Origin: Streptococcus vestibularis
GTDB lineage: Bacteria > Bacillota > Bacilli > Lactobacillales > Streptococcaceae
Reading direction: 5' to 3'
Assembly: GCA_010604095.1 (NCBI GenBank)
Contig: JAABLG010000008.1
Span: 32,335 to 96,334 of the forward strand
Length of the DNA stretch: 64,000 nt
The notes beneath the pieces were generated by a model that saw only the letters and a list, made by a program, of their open reading frames with translations, did not search any database and had not been told where the DNA came from. A program made the translations under genes and the position numbers. Shown here one piece after another: positions 21,293 through 29,586 of the stretch. How positions within the stretch are numbered: position 1 is the first letter of the stretch; each line of letters begins with the position of its first letter.

Positions 21293-21604
21293 ATGGGAGC
21301 CATATGGATTCTTTTTATCCCTTTTATAGTTATATTTTATGCAAGCTCAGAAAAGAAGATAAAAGGATTGAACAGACGTATCAAAGGGTTGGAAAAACAA
21401 TTGAAAGGAAATAAAGAAATGTCTCGACTTTTAGAAGAATTGAAAGGGCAAACGGTCAGTGTTAGACTAAATGGTTTTGGAAGTAATTGGAAAATTGTTG
21501 ATTTTGATGAAGATTGGGTCAAATTAAGCCGTGTGATTAAGCAACATAGAGTGACAAAATTAGTTCGTATTGAAGATGTTGAATTAATTCAACAATTGAG
21601 GTAG
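21293..21604 (+). CDS. Small membrane-anchored protein of unknown function
   Basis: This 103-residue protein has one N-terminal membrane helix (MGAIWILFIPFIVIFYA), a charged helical stretch (KKIKGLNRRIKGLEKQL) and a small beta-rich C-terminal domain (GQTVSVRLNGFGSNWKIVDFDEDW) that resembles an Sm/SH3-like barrel. I start at ATG 21293 with GAAGGAGAGG upstream. It is followed 5 bp later by an XRE regulator and then a DUF3169 membrane protein. No function is assigned. Confidence 0.75.
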   Translation: MGAIWILFIPFIVIFYASSEKKIKGLNRRIKGLEKQLKGNKEMSRLLEELKGQTVSVRLNGFGSNWKIVDFDEDWVKLSRVIKQHRVTKLVRIEDVELIQQLR

Positions 21605-21609
21605 CCATA

Positions 21610-21819
21610 ATGATCTTAAAAAATCGACTGAAAGAGCTGAGGGCGCGTGATGGGCTCAACCAATCTGAGCTAGCCAAGTTAGCAGGGGTCTCACGTCAGT
21701 CCATCAGTCTCTTGGAGCGAGGGGAATATACCCCTTCTGTAATTATTGCCATCACCATCGCCCAGGTTTTCAAAGAGCCTGTGGAAAATGTTTTTAGTCT
21801 AGTAGAGGAAGAGGAATAA
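21610..21819 (+). CDS. XRE-family small helix-turn-helix regulator
   Basis: The 69-residue protein is essentially one Cro/CI helix-turn-helix: LKELRARDGLNQSELAKLAG, then VSRQSISLLERGEYTPSV. It belongs to the short YozG-like type that often precedes a membrane protein gene in Firmicutes. It sits between two membrane protein genes with 2-5 bp gaps, so all three are one operon. The palindrome over the promoter at 21217 is its likely target. Confidence 0.92.
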   Translation: MILKNRLKELRARDGLNQSELAKLAGVSRQSISLLERGEYTPSVIIAITIAQVFKEPVENVFSLVEEEE

Positions 21820-21821
21820 TT

Positions 21822-22619
21822 ATGAAAAAGCAACAACAAGAACGATCTCCACGTTACCGTTTTTGGAGAAATATAGGGATCATTACAGTTTCTGGTTTGA
21901 TCGGAGGAGTCATCGGAGTTTTGACAGGCATGTTTGGATCAGAAAAGCCACTTGAAATCCAAACCTTCTTTAGTAAAGAAGTACTCTTTTTGGACTCAGC
22001 AGTTTTATTTCTGATCCTATTTATACTCACGATGGCCTTGTTGATTCACGCGAGAAAAGTCCATCAAAAAATGCTCCAAATAGATAACGAAGATGAGGCC
22101 TATCACTATGACATTCAAAAGAATAAACTGTATGGTTTAGCGACCATTTTTAAAGGCATCATGATCTTGTCATACTTTTTAGTCATCATCTTTTATTGTC
22201 AATTGATGTCTATGGATAGACCTGGCACAGGGAACTTGGCTTTTATCTTTGGAGACTTTACCATGCTCTATCTTTTTCTTGCTTTGATTGTCCTATTTTT
22301 CCTAGTGGATTCCTTCTATCGAAAGACCTTTCATCAGCTTTATGGAAAACCGATTCCCCGCAATGCCAATGCCAAGGAAGTGCGTAAATTCATGATGAGT
22401 ATGATGGATGAAGCAGAAAAGCAGATTAGCTACGAGGAAAATTTCGAAGTGATTGTCAAGTTAAGCAATTATATCTTGCCGAGCCTTCTCCTTGGTCTCT
22501 TAATTATTGGAATTGCCTTCCAGACGGATATCCTTTTAGCTTTGATTGTTGTATCCATCATCTATATTTATATCCTTATTTCACAATACAAGATTACCAA
22601 ACGTTATTATAAAGAGTAA
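21822..22619 (+). CDS. DUF3169-family integral membrane protein
   Basis: The 265 residues contain about six membrane helices arranged as pairs around a charged central segment (NANAKEVRKFMMSMMDEAEKQ). The N-terminus is basic (MKKQQQERSPRYRFW). This pattern, directly after a small XRE regulator, matches DUF3169 proteins, whose role is unknown. It is the last gene of the three-gene operon; the next terminator is 165 bp away. Confidence 0.8.
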   Translation: MKKQQQERSPRYRFWRNIGIITVSGLIGGVIGVLTGMFGSEKPLEIQTFFSKEVLFLDSAVLFLILFILTMALLIHARKVHQKMLQIDNEDEAYHYDIQKNKLYGLATIFKGIMILSYFLVIIFYCQLMSMDRPGTGNLAFIFGDFTMLYLFLALIVLFFLVDSFYRKTFHQLYGKPIPRNANAKEVRKFMMSMMDEAEKQISYEENFEVIVKLSNYILPSLLLGLLIIGIAFQTDILLALIVVSIIYIYILISQYKITKRYYKE

Positions 22620-22784
22620 AGGAGTCATCCATATTAGAAATCTGTAAAAGCTTTTGGAAGTGATAGAGAGCCCTTCTTATTGAAAATCTTATCTTCCATT
22701 ACCATCAATGGGTGTACTATCGGTCTTGAATCTTAGGGATTATGGGAGATTATCAAACTTTCCCTTAGCTTTCGTTTATTATCT

Positions 22785-22814
22785 AAGCCCTCAGTTGATG
22801 CTGAGGGGCTTTTA
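22785..22814 (+). terminator. Terminator before the aldo/keto reductase gene
   Basis: AAGCCCTCAG (22785-22794) pairs with CTGAGGGGCTT (22801-22811) and is followed by TTATT. Confidence 0.75.
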
Positions 22815-22875
22815 TTTCTCAATTGATTTTTGAAATCCTTTTCACTACAATAGAGATACAGAAAAGGAGACAGAG

Positions 22876-23799
22876 ATGAAGTATATTGATTTTGCTGAAA
22901 ATGAGCGTTTATCAACCATTGTCCTTGGGATGATGCGGATTAGTCAGATGAGTGAAGATGAGGTGGAGGCCTTGGTGGAGGCGGCCTTGTCGATTGGCAT
23001 TAACACCTTTGATCTGGCAGATATCTATGGCGATGGCCAGTGTGAGGTCCTGCTGGGGAAGGTTCTCAAGCGTCGTCCGGATCTACGGGACCAGATGTGG
23101 ATCCAGTCCAAGTGTGGGATTCGCAAAGATGGCTTTACCTATTTTGATTTTTCGAAGGACTATATTTTGGACTCTGTCGATGGCATCCTCGAGCGCCTCC
23201 AGATCGAGCGTATAGATAGTCTCCTCCTTCACCGACCGGATGCCCTCATGGAGCCTGAAGAAGTGGCGGAAGCTTTTGATCACTTGGAGCAAGCGGGCAA
23301 GGTCCGTCATTTTGGGGTGTCCAATCAAAATCCTATGATGATGGAATTGCTCAAAACAGCTGTCAAACAACCTCTTAAGGTCAACCAGCTGCAGTTGAGT
23401 GCCGCCTTTACGCCTAGCTTTGAAGCCGGTTTTCATGTCAACATGGAAGGGCCAAAAGCAGCTGTGCGAGATGGCAGTGTCTTTGAGTATTGTCGCTTAA
23501 CCGATACGGTGATTCAAGCCTGGTCTGTCCTCCAGCATGGCTTTTTCAAGGGAAATTTTGTCGGCAAGGAAGAGTTTGCGGCCCTCAATCATGTTCTCAA
23601 TGACTTGGCGAAGAAATACCAGGTCACTCCGACAGCTATCGCCCTTGCTTGGGTCCTCCGCTATCCGGGTAAGATGCAGGCTGTCGTCGGAACGACCAAC
23701 CCCCAGCATGTCCTTGAAGCAGGGAAAGCAGCAGCAGTGACCCTAACGCGCAAGGAATGGTACCAAATCTACCTTGCTGCAGGTAATGATTTGCCTTAG
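22876..23799 (+). CDS. Aldo/keto reductase, YdhF-like
   Basis: This 307-residue TIM-barrel oxidoreductase has Asp and Tyr in NTFDLADIYGDGQ, Lys in WIQSKCGI and His in DSLLLHRPDALM. The GVSNQNP and VGTTNPQH segments form the cofactor pocket. The arrangement matches E. coli YdhF-type reductases. ATG 22876 follows AAAAGGAGAC. The gene is noticeably GC-richer than its neighbours (for example around 22960-23240). The downstream terminator separates it from the TetR operon. Confidence 0.9.
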   Translation: MKYIDFAENERLSTIVLGMMRISQMSEDEVEALVEAALSIGINTFDLADIYGDGQCEVLLGKVLKRRPDLRDQMWIQSKCGIRKDGFTYFDFSKDYILDSVDGILERLQIERIDSLLLHRPDALMEPEEVAEAFDHLEQAGKVRHFGVSNQNPMMMELLKTAVKQPLKVNQLQLSAAFTPSFEAGFHVNMEGPKAAVRDGSVFEYCRLTDTVIQAWSVLQHGFFKGNFVGKEEFAALNHVLNDLAKKYQVTPTAIALAWVLRYPGKMQAVVGTTNPQHVLEAGKAAAVTLTRKEWYQIYLAAGNDLP

Positions 23800-23812
23800 A
23801 ATAGTTGTTATT

Positions 23813-23850
23813 AGACCAGACTTCACTTGTATCAGTGGGCTGGTCTTTTG
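23813..23850 (+). terminator. Terminator between the aldo/keto reductase and TetR genes
   Basis: AGACCAG (23813-23819) pairs with CTGGTCT (23840-23846), with an inner CACT/AGTG helix and a T-rich tail. Confidence 0.8.
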
Positions 23851-23872
23851 TTTTATACTTTACGATTTTTTC

Positions 23873-23937
23873 TTGACAAGTCTTACTTTGTTATGTTATT
23901 CTTTATGCAACGTATGTTGCGTAACAACTGTTGCGCG
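23873..23937 (+). promoter_or_regulatory. Promoter and probable TetR operator
   Basis: TTGACA (23873-23878) is followed by an AT-rich -10 region near 23896. Downstream is GCAAC-N4-GTTGC (23907-23920), then a nearby CAACTGTTG palindrome (23924-23932), both ending before the AAAGGAG site. Placement suggests autorepression of the TetR-ABC operon. Confidence 0.7.
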
Positions 23938-23948
23938 AAAGGAGTCTT

Positions 23949-24524
23949 ATGCCACCAAAGGTTAAATTTAGTAAAGAGACTATGATTGGGACGGCTTTAC
24001 AATTGGTGAGAGAAGAGGGTCTGGCTAGTTTGACGGCTCGAGCATTAGCAGAGAAACTGGGAGCCACGCCAAGGGTCATTTTTGGGCAATTTGCAAATAT
24101 GGCTGAGTTACAAGCAGAGGTTATTGTTGCTTCGGAAATGGTAGTGGTGGAGTATATACGAAAGGCTTTAGAAGATGAGAAGCCCTTCCGTTCTGTCGGG
24201 ATTGCTTATATCCTGTTCGCCTCAAAAGAGCCCCAACTCTTTCAGTTGCTTTTCCAAAATCCTAGCAAAGATCCGATTCGTCGCTTTCAAGATTTTCTTC
24301 CCATGAAGGATCATAGCTACCAATTGGTTCTGGAATCGATTGTCGCAGACTATCCGTTGACGTTAGAGGAGGCTAGTCGCTTGTACCAGCATCTATTCAT
24401 CTACTCACACGGGATGGCCTCTATGGTTGCTTCTGGTATTTATCAGTTCAGCATGGAAGAAGTGACTGGTTTATTGACAGAAGTTTGTCAATCTCTCATC
24501 AAAGAAATGGTAGGAAAGAAATGA
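23949..24524 (+). CDS. TetR-family regulator
   Basis: The 191-residue protein has an N-terminal TetR helix-turn-helix (MIGTALQLVREEGLASLTAR, then ALAEKLGATPRVIFGQF) and a helical ligand-binding C-terminus. ATG 23949 follows GAAAGGAG. Its stop overlaps the start of the ABC ATPase gene (ATGA), so regulator and transporter are one operon. It likely represses the operon through the GCAAC-N4-GTTGC site until an inducer is bound. Confidence 0.9.
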   Translation: MPPKVKFSKETMIGTALQLVREEGLASLTARALAEKLGATPRVIFGQFANMAELQAEVIVASEMVVVEYIRKALEDEKPFRSVGIAYILFASKEPQLFQLLFQNPSKDPIRRFQDFLPMKDHSYQLVLESIVADYPLTLEEASRLYQHLFIYSHGMASMVASGIYQFSMEEVTGLLTEVCQSLIKEMVGKK

Positions 24525-25201
24525 TTCAACTAGAAAATGTTCACAAAAGTTATGGCCAAACCAAGGTTTTAAAAGGGATTGATTTGCAGATTCAAGACCA
24601 GGATGATGTGGTTATCCTAGGTCCTTCTGGATCAGGAAAGTCCACTCTCTTAAACGTATTATCCGGATTAGAAAAGGTGGACGAGGGGCATATCCTCATT
24701 CAAGGGAAGGATTTGTCTCAACTCACGGATGCTCAATTGACAGCTTTCAGACGTGAGAAGATTGCCTTTATTTTTCAGCAGTATTATCTATTGCCGAATC
24801 TGACGGTCAGACAGAATGTTAAGATGGGAGCTGACCTAGCAAGCAATCATGATTTTTTGCAGATTATCGAGGATTTGGGTCTTGGCGATAAGCTGGACAA
24901 GTATCCAAGTGAATTGTCTGGTGGAGAACAGCAGAGAGTCTCCATTGCTCGTGCCTTAGCCAAAAAGCCAGAGATTCTTTTCTTAGATGAGCCGACTGGG
25001 GCCCTGGATGAAGAAACAGGGCGCAAGATTCTCGACTATATCTGGAAGTTGAAGGAAAAGCTAGGCTTTACCCTCATTATGGTGACGCACAACCAAAATA
25101 TTGCGGATATGGCCAGAACCATCATTCGTGTCAATAGTGGCAAGATTACCCAAGTTGTGACCAATGATCAGCCTCAGACTGCCTATGAGATTGGATGGTA
25201 A
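24521..25201 (+). CDS. ABC transporter ATPase, MacB/LolD-like
   Basis: The 226-residue ATPase has Walker [10 protein letters not shown], a Q-loop in [14 protein letters not shown], signature [15 protein letters not shown], Walker [13 protein letters not shown] and a switch histidine in MVTHNQN. It is of the MacB/LolD type that pairs with FtsX-like permeases. It starts within the last codons of the TetR gene and is followed 3 bp later by the permease gene. The pair probably exports a toxic compound or supports envelope stress resistance. Confidence 0.93.
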   Translation: MIQLENVHKSYGQTKVLKGIDLQIQDQDDVVILGPSGSGKSTLLNVLSGLEKVDEGHILIQGKDLSQLTDAQLTAFRREKIAFIFQQYYLLPNLTVRQNVKMGADLASNHDFLQIIEDLGLGDKLDKYPSELSGGEQQRVSIARALAKKPEILFLDEPTGALDEETGRKILDYIWKLKEKLGFTLIMVTHNQNIADMARTIIRVNSGKITQVVTNDQPQTAYEIGW

Positions 25202-25204
25202 GCC

Positions 25205-26350
25205 ATGTTTTCAGTAAAAGATATTCGAAAATTAGTTGTCGTCAGTATCATTGGGGCTTGTGCGGTTTTTGTGGCCAATCTCTTCTTGAATTTTTACCTG
25301 GATATCGAGCAGTTGAAGATTTCTAAAATCAATCCGATGATTCAGACCTACTATGATGCCCAGGTTTCGCTATCTTGGATGGTGGCCATGGTCAGTGGGG
25401 TTGTCTTGTCCTTGACGTCGATCCTTCTCATGTGTTTTTATATCAAACAATTTGTCGATGACCACAAGGAACAATTAGGGATTTTAAAGGCTTTAGGCTA
25501 TAGCAATGGCCAGTTGGCGAAACGATTTTGGGCTTTTGGACTTAGTTTTGGAGTTGGAGCACTTCTTGGATATTTCGCTTCTTTTCTTATGATGGGTCAT
25601 TTTTATGACTTTCGAAATGAAAAGGGAATTCTGCCAGAAATTACCATTCATTTTCATTGGCAGCTCTTGCTTGCTTTGGTGATCCTGCCAACGACCTTTT
25701 TTATGCTTCTCGCGATTGGCTATGCTAGAAGACAATTACAAACGCCGGCCCTTCGCTTATTGAAAAAATCTCCAAGTCCAATCAAGGTCAAAAGGAGAAA
25801 AAGGGCTCCTAAGAAAGAGAAATCCTTCCTAAAAGAGCTGTCTTCGTCGCTGATTTGGGGGAGAAAATCGATCTTGTTTTTTGTGGTCTTTGGCTCCATG
25901 TGTTTCGCGGCCATGGTTCAATTGTCTTTTGGCCTAAGGGACTATACAGATGACATCATCCAAACCATGATGATCATGATTGGCCTGATCCTTTCTTTCT
26001 CGATTCTCTTTTTATCATTGGGAATTGTCGTTTCAGAAAGTCGCGAAACCTTGGCCTTGATGAAGGCTTTTGGCTACACCGATCGTGAATGCCAAAGTTA
26101 TATTCTCGCTCCTTATCGTTTCTGGGCTTATCTAGGATTTGTTCTTGGAACAGCTTATCAGTATGGCATCATGGAAATCTTGATTGGTGTGATCAAAGAC
26201 ACGGTACCTGAAAAGATTGAGCACAACTTTGACTGGAATGTGTGCTTTTGGACCTTGCTCGGTTTTGCGGTGATTTATGAAATCCTCTTTTATCTATCCA
26301 ACAGAAAACTCCAAAAACAAACCATCAAAGAAGTGCTCTTAGCAGAATGA
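25205..26350 (+). CDS. FtsX-like ABC transporter permease
   Basis: The 381 residues contain two FtsX-type four-helix blocks: helices in the N-terminal half around EQLGILKALGYSNGQLAKRF, and a second copy around ESRETLALMKAFGYTDRECQ. The two blocks are joined by a basic cytoplasmic linker (KKSPSPIKVKRRKRAPKKEK). The tail ends KEVLLAE. Unlike most MacB-type permeases it has only a short external loop. It is the partner of the ATPase just upstream. Confidence 0.88.
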   Translation: MFSVKDIRKLVVVSIIGACAVFVANLFLNFYLDIEQLKISKINPMIQTYYDAQVSLSWMVAMVSGVVLSLTSILLMCFYIKQFVDDHKEQLGILKALGYSNGQLAKRFWAFGLSFGVGALLGYFASFLMMGHFYDFRNEKGILPEITIHFHWQLLLALVILPTTFFMLLAIGYARRQLQTPALRLLKKSPSPIKVKRRKRAPKKEKSFLKELSSSLIWGRKSILFFVVFGSMCFAAMVQLSFGLRDYTDDIIQTMMIMIGLILSFSILFLSLGIVVSESRETLALMKAFGYTDRECQSYILAPYRFWAYLGFVLGTAYQYGIMEILIGVIKDTVPEKIEHNFDWNVCFWTLLGFAVIYEILFYLSNRKLQKQTIKEVLLAE

Positions 26351-26432
26351 TTTCGTTATAATCAATCATAAAGAGTCTATTATTCTAAGGGGCATAAGAT
26401 AGTATTATGAAAAATTGATCTCTTCATTCTGT

Positions 26433-26466
26433 GAAGTTGCTAGTATTGTACTAGTAACTTCTTTTT
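26433..26466 (+). terminator. Terminator after the TetR-ABC operon
   Basis: GAAGTTGCTAGTA pairs with TACTAGTAACTTC around TTG, followed by TTTTT. Confidence 0.88.
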
Positions 26467-26819
26467 GTGATTTAAGTAGCTGAGAACATGTTGTAGAGTT
26501 TTGGCAGTCGAATGTCCTTGTTGACTACCTTGAGCTTTTAAAAAGTATTAAAATACTATATTGTCCAGTCTTGAAAATGTTAATTTTACCACTAAAAACC
26601 TATTTTTTTATAATGTGTTTATCATACATCAAATGATATAAAACACTATGTTTTGTGTCGTTTTATTTTTGTAGCAAATTTTGAGAAATGAATACTTTTG
26701 GTATACGCACATTAGACTACGTTTTTAGCTGTTTTCGAGGTTGAATCTCTTATTTTTCTGTGCAATAATAATGGCATCAAAGATGTTATCTGAGTTATAA
26801 AAATGAGAGGAGACTTAAT
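26467..26819. other. AT-rich gene-free stretch before the unrecognised operon
   Basis: No gene is supported. A short palindrome AGTATTAAAATACT lies near 26535-26550. GAGAGGAGA just before 26820 is the ribosome site of the next gene. Confidence 0.5.
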
Positions 26820-27860
26820 ATGAAAACACTTGATGTAGAGTCAGTTAAAACTTTAATTCAGTCACGACTTAGCAAGACTGAGAAACTGTTATCGTGTTCA
26901 CAAGCTCATGGAACTGAGTCAATCTATGTTGCCATTACTAAAGACACCTATTATTACAAGATTTTTCGTTTGAGTGGTCATCAAGCATTACAATCTTTTG
27001 GACAAGAGACTGTTTCTAACCGTCATAGTGACTTTTGGCTTAAGTCGTCTATCAGTAATTTGCTTTATAAAGAAGGAAACTGGTATTACTTTGATCAGAG
27101 TCAGTATCTGGCTTTGAGACTTCTTCAATCTTTACAGTCGGAGGGTGTACATGTACGTCTCTATAAACCTAAAGATCCTCAATTTTACATTTTTGTGCGA
27201 GATTCGAAAAAGGGATCAGGTCTCAAGTACCAATTTAATCAGACTTATCAAAAGACCTTAAAGAAACTGTTAAGGGGCGGGCTCTTGGCATGTCATCAAA
27301 GGAAACTGGTATATTTGACAAAGGCAGCGTATGCTTACTTGGAAGTAATGCGAAAGGATAATGATTTTCAGAATGCATGGCAGCAGTTATCTAAAAGCGC
27401 CCATCTAGAGAAGTTACCAGAACACAATACCTATATTAGTCAGGTGACTTATCGTTTATCAAAGCAGGAGTTACATTATCAGCTTTCAGGTCAATCTATT
27501 GAGCCACCAAAAATTTATGGAGCAAATGCTCAACGCTCAATCTTTAAGCGACTTAGAAATCATTTGATTTATTCAATTAAAGCATTTTTGAAAAAGAAAG
27601 TGGGCCAAGTTTTACCTTGTTTGAAGCAAACTTTCTCTAGTAAGGTAAAACGTCTCGAGGCCCCCCAAGCAGTTAGCTTGGAACGAAAAAATCCTATTAA
27701 TATTTTGTCAAAATCAAAGCTCAATAATGAGAGGGATAGTATCAAACAGGCATGGGAAGCTAATATTAATCATCGTTCAAATGAAAATATCAAAGGTTTA
27801 GTTTCAAGTGATACTTTGGACAAGTTAGCTCAATTTAGGCAGACACTTTCTGAGGGATAG
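26820..27860 (+). CDS. Protein of unknown function, first gene of an unrecognised operon
   Basis: I do not recognise this 346-residue basic protein. The N-terminal two thirds (about 1-230) looks globular and rich in aromatic residues (TYYYKIFRLSG, EGNWYYFDQSQYLALRLL, DPQFYIFVRDSKKGSGLKY). A short very basic segment follows (RSIFKRLRNHLIYSIKAFLKKK), then a polar, probably disordered tail. There is no signal peptide or clear membrane helix. ATG 26820 follows GAGAGGAGA. It is followed 12 bp later by a 15-codon ORF and then a small membrane protein gene. Confidence 0.75.
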   Translation: MKTLDVESVKTLIQSRLSKTEKLLSCSQAHGTESIYVAITKDTYYYKIFRLSGHQALQSFGQETVSNRHSDFWLKSSISNLLYKEGNWYYFDQSQYLALRLLQSLQSEGVHVRLYKPKDPQFYIFVRDSKKGSGLKYQFNQTYQKTLKKLLRGGLLACHQRKLVYLTKAAYAYLEVMRKDNDFQNAWQQLSKSAHLEKLPEHNTYISQVTYRLSKQELHYQLSGQSIEPPKIYGANAQRSIFKRLRNHLIYSIKAFLKKKVGQVLPCLKQTFSSKVKRLEAPQAVSLERKNPINILSKSKLNNERDSIKQAWEANINHRSNENIKGLVSSDTLDKLAQFRQTLSEG

Positions 27861-27872
27861 AAAGGAGATATC

Positions 27873-27920
27873 ATGTCAAATGATTTGACTAAAGGCTGGC
27901 GTGCACCGCCAGTAGGATAA
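27873..27920 (+). CDS. 15-residue micro-ORF with a strong ribosome site
   Basis: AAAGGAG (27861-27867) is followed by ATG 27873 and 15 codons encoding MSNDLTKGWRAPPVG, closed by TAA. The site begins directly after the stop of the 346-residue gene. The peptide is soluble, ends in a Pro-Pro-Val-Gly motif and has one Trp. It could be a signalling or leader peptide, or a coupling ORF. No homolog is recognised. Confidence 0.45.
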   Translation: MSNDLTKGWRAPPVG

Positions 27921-27985
27921 TAGATAAATAAACGTACATGTCGAGACTATGTGTCTCAAGCAATAAGAGGATTAGGAGTATATAA

Positions 27986-28348
27986 ATGAGTTTTCAAATT
28001 GGTGGTGTCAGTTCAACAGGTAAAATATTGTCATGGGGTGGCCGTTCAGTAGCTATTAACAAGATTAATGCCGTCGATGTCGTTTGTGACAAGCGTGCAT
28101 TTCCGAAAATTGCTCTTTTGGGAGTATTTCTGGGATTGATTTTCTTAGGGAAGGATCCGTTTTTGGGGCTTTTATTGCTTGGTATTTGTGGCTTCTGGCT
28201 TTACTGGTGGTCTAATCACATTTACCACAATTACTGTGTCCGTATGAAGACGAGCTCTTCACAACCGTTCTATATTAATTTTGGTGATAATGCGGCCATG
28301 GCCCGTCAGGTCTGTAGGGCGATTGTTGAGGAAATGTCGGTATTATAA
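27986..28348 (+). CDS. DUF6232-like small membrane protein
   Basis: The 120-residue protein has a beta-rich N-terminal part (GGVSSTGKILSWGGRSVAINKINAVDVV), two adjacent membrane helices (about 45-70: IALLGVFLGLIFLG, LLLLGICGFWLYWW) and a C-terminal part with FYINFGDNAAMARQVCRAI. This 'strand-rich, helix hairpin, strand-rich' plan resembles DUF6232/PH-like membrane proteins. Role unknown. It follows the micro-ORF in the same direction. Confidence 0.65.
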   Translation: MSFQIGGVSSTGKILSWGGRSVAINKINAVDVVCDKRAFPKIALLGVFLGLIFLGKDPFLGLLLLGICGFWLYWWSNHIYHNYCVRMKTSSSQPFYINFGDNAAMARQVCRAIVEEMSVL

Positions 28349-28411
28349 CCATTTGAAGACCACTATGAAGGTCTTTTTTCTTATGAAAATGCTACATAAG
28401 AGACTAAATTC

Positions 28412-28451
28412 ACTATCACAAGACTGAGACCAATCACAATCTTGTGATAGT
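28412..28451 (+). other. Large hairpin upstream of the SemiSWEET gene
   Basis: ACTATCACAAGA (28412-28423) pairs perfectly with TCTTGTGATAGT (28440-28451) across a 16-nt loop. There is no clean T run, so it may be an operator or mRNA structure instead of a terminator. Confidence 0.55.
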
Positions 28452-28544
28452 TTACATGTTTTTAACATTGCTCCAAAATTCTTGAATTCTCTATTGTAAA
28501 AGCGTAAGATAGACACTGTTTTAATTCTAGTGCATTAAAACATG

Positions 28545-28573
28545 CCTTGTACTATTTTTTAAGATGTACAAGG
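28545..28573 (+). other. Inverted repeat just before the SemiSWEET ribosome site
   Basis: CCTTGTAC (28545-28552) and GTACAAGG (28566-28573) form an 8-bp stem ending 17 bp before the GAGGAG site region. It could be an operator or a leader hairpin. Confidence 0.45.
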
Positions 28574-28600
28574 AAAGAATTTATAAAAGAGGAGTCTCGA

Positions 28601-28861
28601 ATGTCAGATAAACAAATGAAAACCCTTGGTTGGGTAGCAACCTTTATGTCAGTGATGATGTACGTATCTTACGTACCACAAATCATGGACAATTTGTCTG
28701 GTCATAAAGGAAACTTTATCCAACCTTTGGTAGCGGCTATCAACTGTAGCCTTTGGGTTTACTATGGTCTCTTTAAAAAAGAACGTGACCTTCCCCTTGC
28801 TGCTGCAAATGCGCCAGGTATCATCTTTGGATTGATTACAGCATTGACAGCTTTGTTCTAA
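28601..28861 (+). CDS. SemiSWEET-type sugar transporter (PQ-loop)
   Basis: The 86-residue protein has three membrane helices and the PQ-loop motif in SYVPQIMDNLSGHKGNF, then NCSLWVYYGLFKKERDLPLA, including the conserved Asn of helix 3. SemiSWEETs dimerise to form a bidirectional sugar carrier. ATG 28601 follows GAGGAG; upstream codons are not preceded by a site. The gene stands alone between hairpins and a bidirectional terminator. Confidence 0.9.
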   Translation: MSDKQMKTLGWVATFMSVMMYVSYVPQIMDNLSGHKGNFIQPLVAAINCSLWVYYGLFKKERDLPLAAANAPGIIFGLITALTALF

Positions 28862-28903
28862 AATAAAGCGAAATTTCTTTTTATACTATTTTTCTTAACG
28901 CAG

Positions 28904-28970
28904 AAAACGAGAGCAGAACTAGCGACAGTCAGAGATTGTCGTTCTAGTTTTACTCTCGTTTTATTTTTAG
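28904..28970. terminator. Long bidirectional terminator between SemiSWEET and glutathione peroxidase genes
   Basis: AAAACGAGAG pairs with CTCTCGTTTT, and inside it AACTAG/CTAGTT and CGACA/TTGTCG continue the stem. A and T runs flank both sides, suiting the two convergent genes. Confidence 0.85.
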
Positions 28971-29449
28971 TTATTAAGAAGAACTTTGATAGCATCTTCC
29001 ATTTTTAGTGGATCAGTTTTGGAAGAAAAGCGTTCTACGACTTTACCTTCACGGTTAATCAGAAACTTAGCAAAGTTCCATTCAATTCTAGCCCCAAGGG
29101 GTCCAGATTTTTCTTTTTTAAGCCACTCAAAAAGTGGCTCTGCTTCCTTACCATTGACCTTGATTTTGGCAAACCGTGGGAAGGTTGTATGGTAATTGAG
29201 GGTGCAAAAGCTATTGATTTCCTCAGCACTACCAGGTGCCTGCCCCATAAACTGATTACAAGGAAAATCAAGAATCTCGAATCCTTGGTCTTTGTATTTG
29301 TCATAAAGTTCCTGCAAGCCCTGATATTGTGGCGTCAAACCACATCCTGTTGCTGTATTGACGATTAAGACGACCTTGCCCTTATAGTCCTGGAGAGACA
29401 CGGGTTGGTCAGCTTGATCTGAAACTGTAAAATCGTATAAGGATGTCAT
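28967..29449 (-). CDS. Glutathione peroxidase family protein (cysteine type)
   Basis: This 160-residue thiol peroxidase has the GPx signatures: NTATGCGLTPQYQGLQ with the peroxidatic cysteine, LDFPCNQFMGQAPG with the conserved Gln region and second cysteine, and WNFAKFLINREG with the catalytic Trp and Asn. Bacterial enzymes of this group usually use thioredoxin and reduce hydrogen and organic peroxides. The start ATG 29449 is preceded on its strand by AAAGGAG. Confidence 0.94.
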   Translation of the reverse strand: MTSLYDFTVSDQADQPVSLQDYKGKVVLIVNTATGCGLTPQYQGLQELYDKYKDQGFEILDFPCNQFMGQAPGSAEEINSFCTLNYHTTFPRFAKIKVNGKEAEPLFEWLKKEKSGPLGARIEWNFAKFLINREGKVVERFSSKTDPLKMEDAIKVLLNN

Positions 29450-29543
29450 AGAAAATCTCCTTTTATTGTTTGAGACTATTATAGCAAAAATAGAGACATA
29501 AGAAATGTACTCTTAAAGTATAGCTTTTAGCATTTTCCCACCC

Positions 29544-29570
29544 AAAAAACCAAGACTTTCGTCTCGGTTT
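29544..29570 (-). terminator. Terminator of the glucan-binding protein gene
   Basis: On the minus strand AAACCGAGAC pairs with GTCTTGGTTT around GAAA, followed by TTTT. It lies 16 bp beyond the stop of the large surface protein gene. Confidence 0.85.
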
Positions 29571-29586
29571 CAGGTTTCATCTCATC

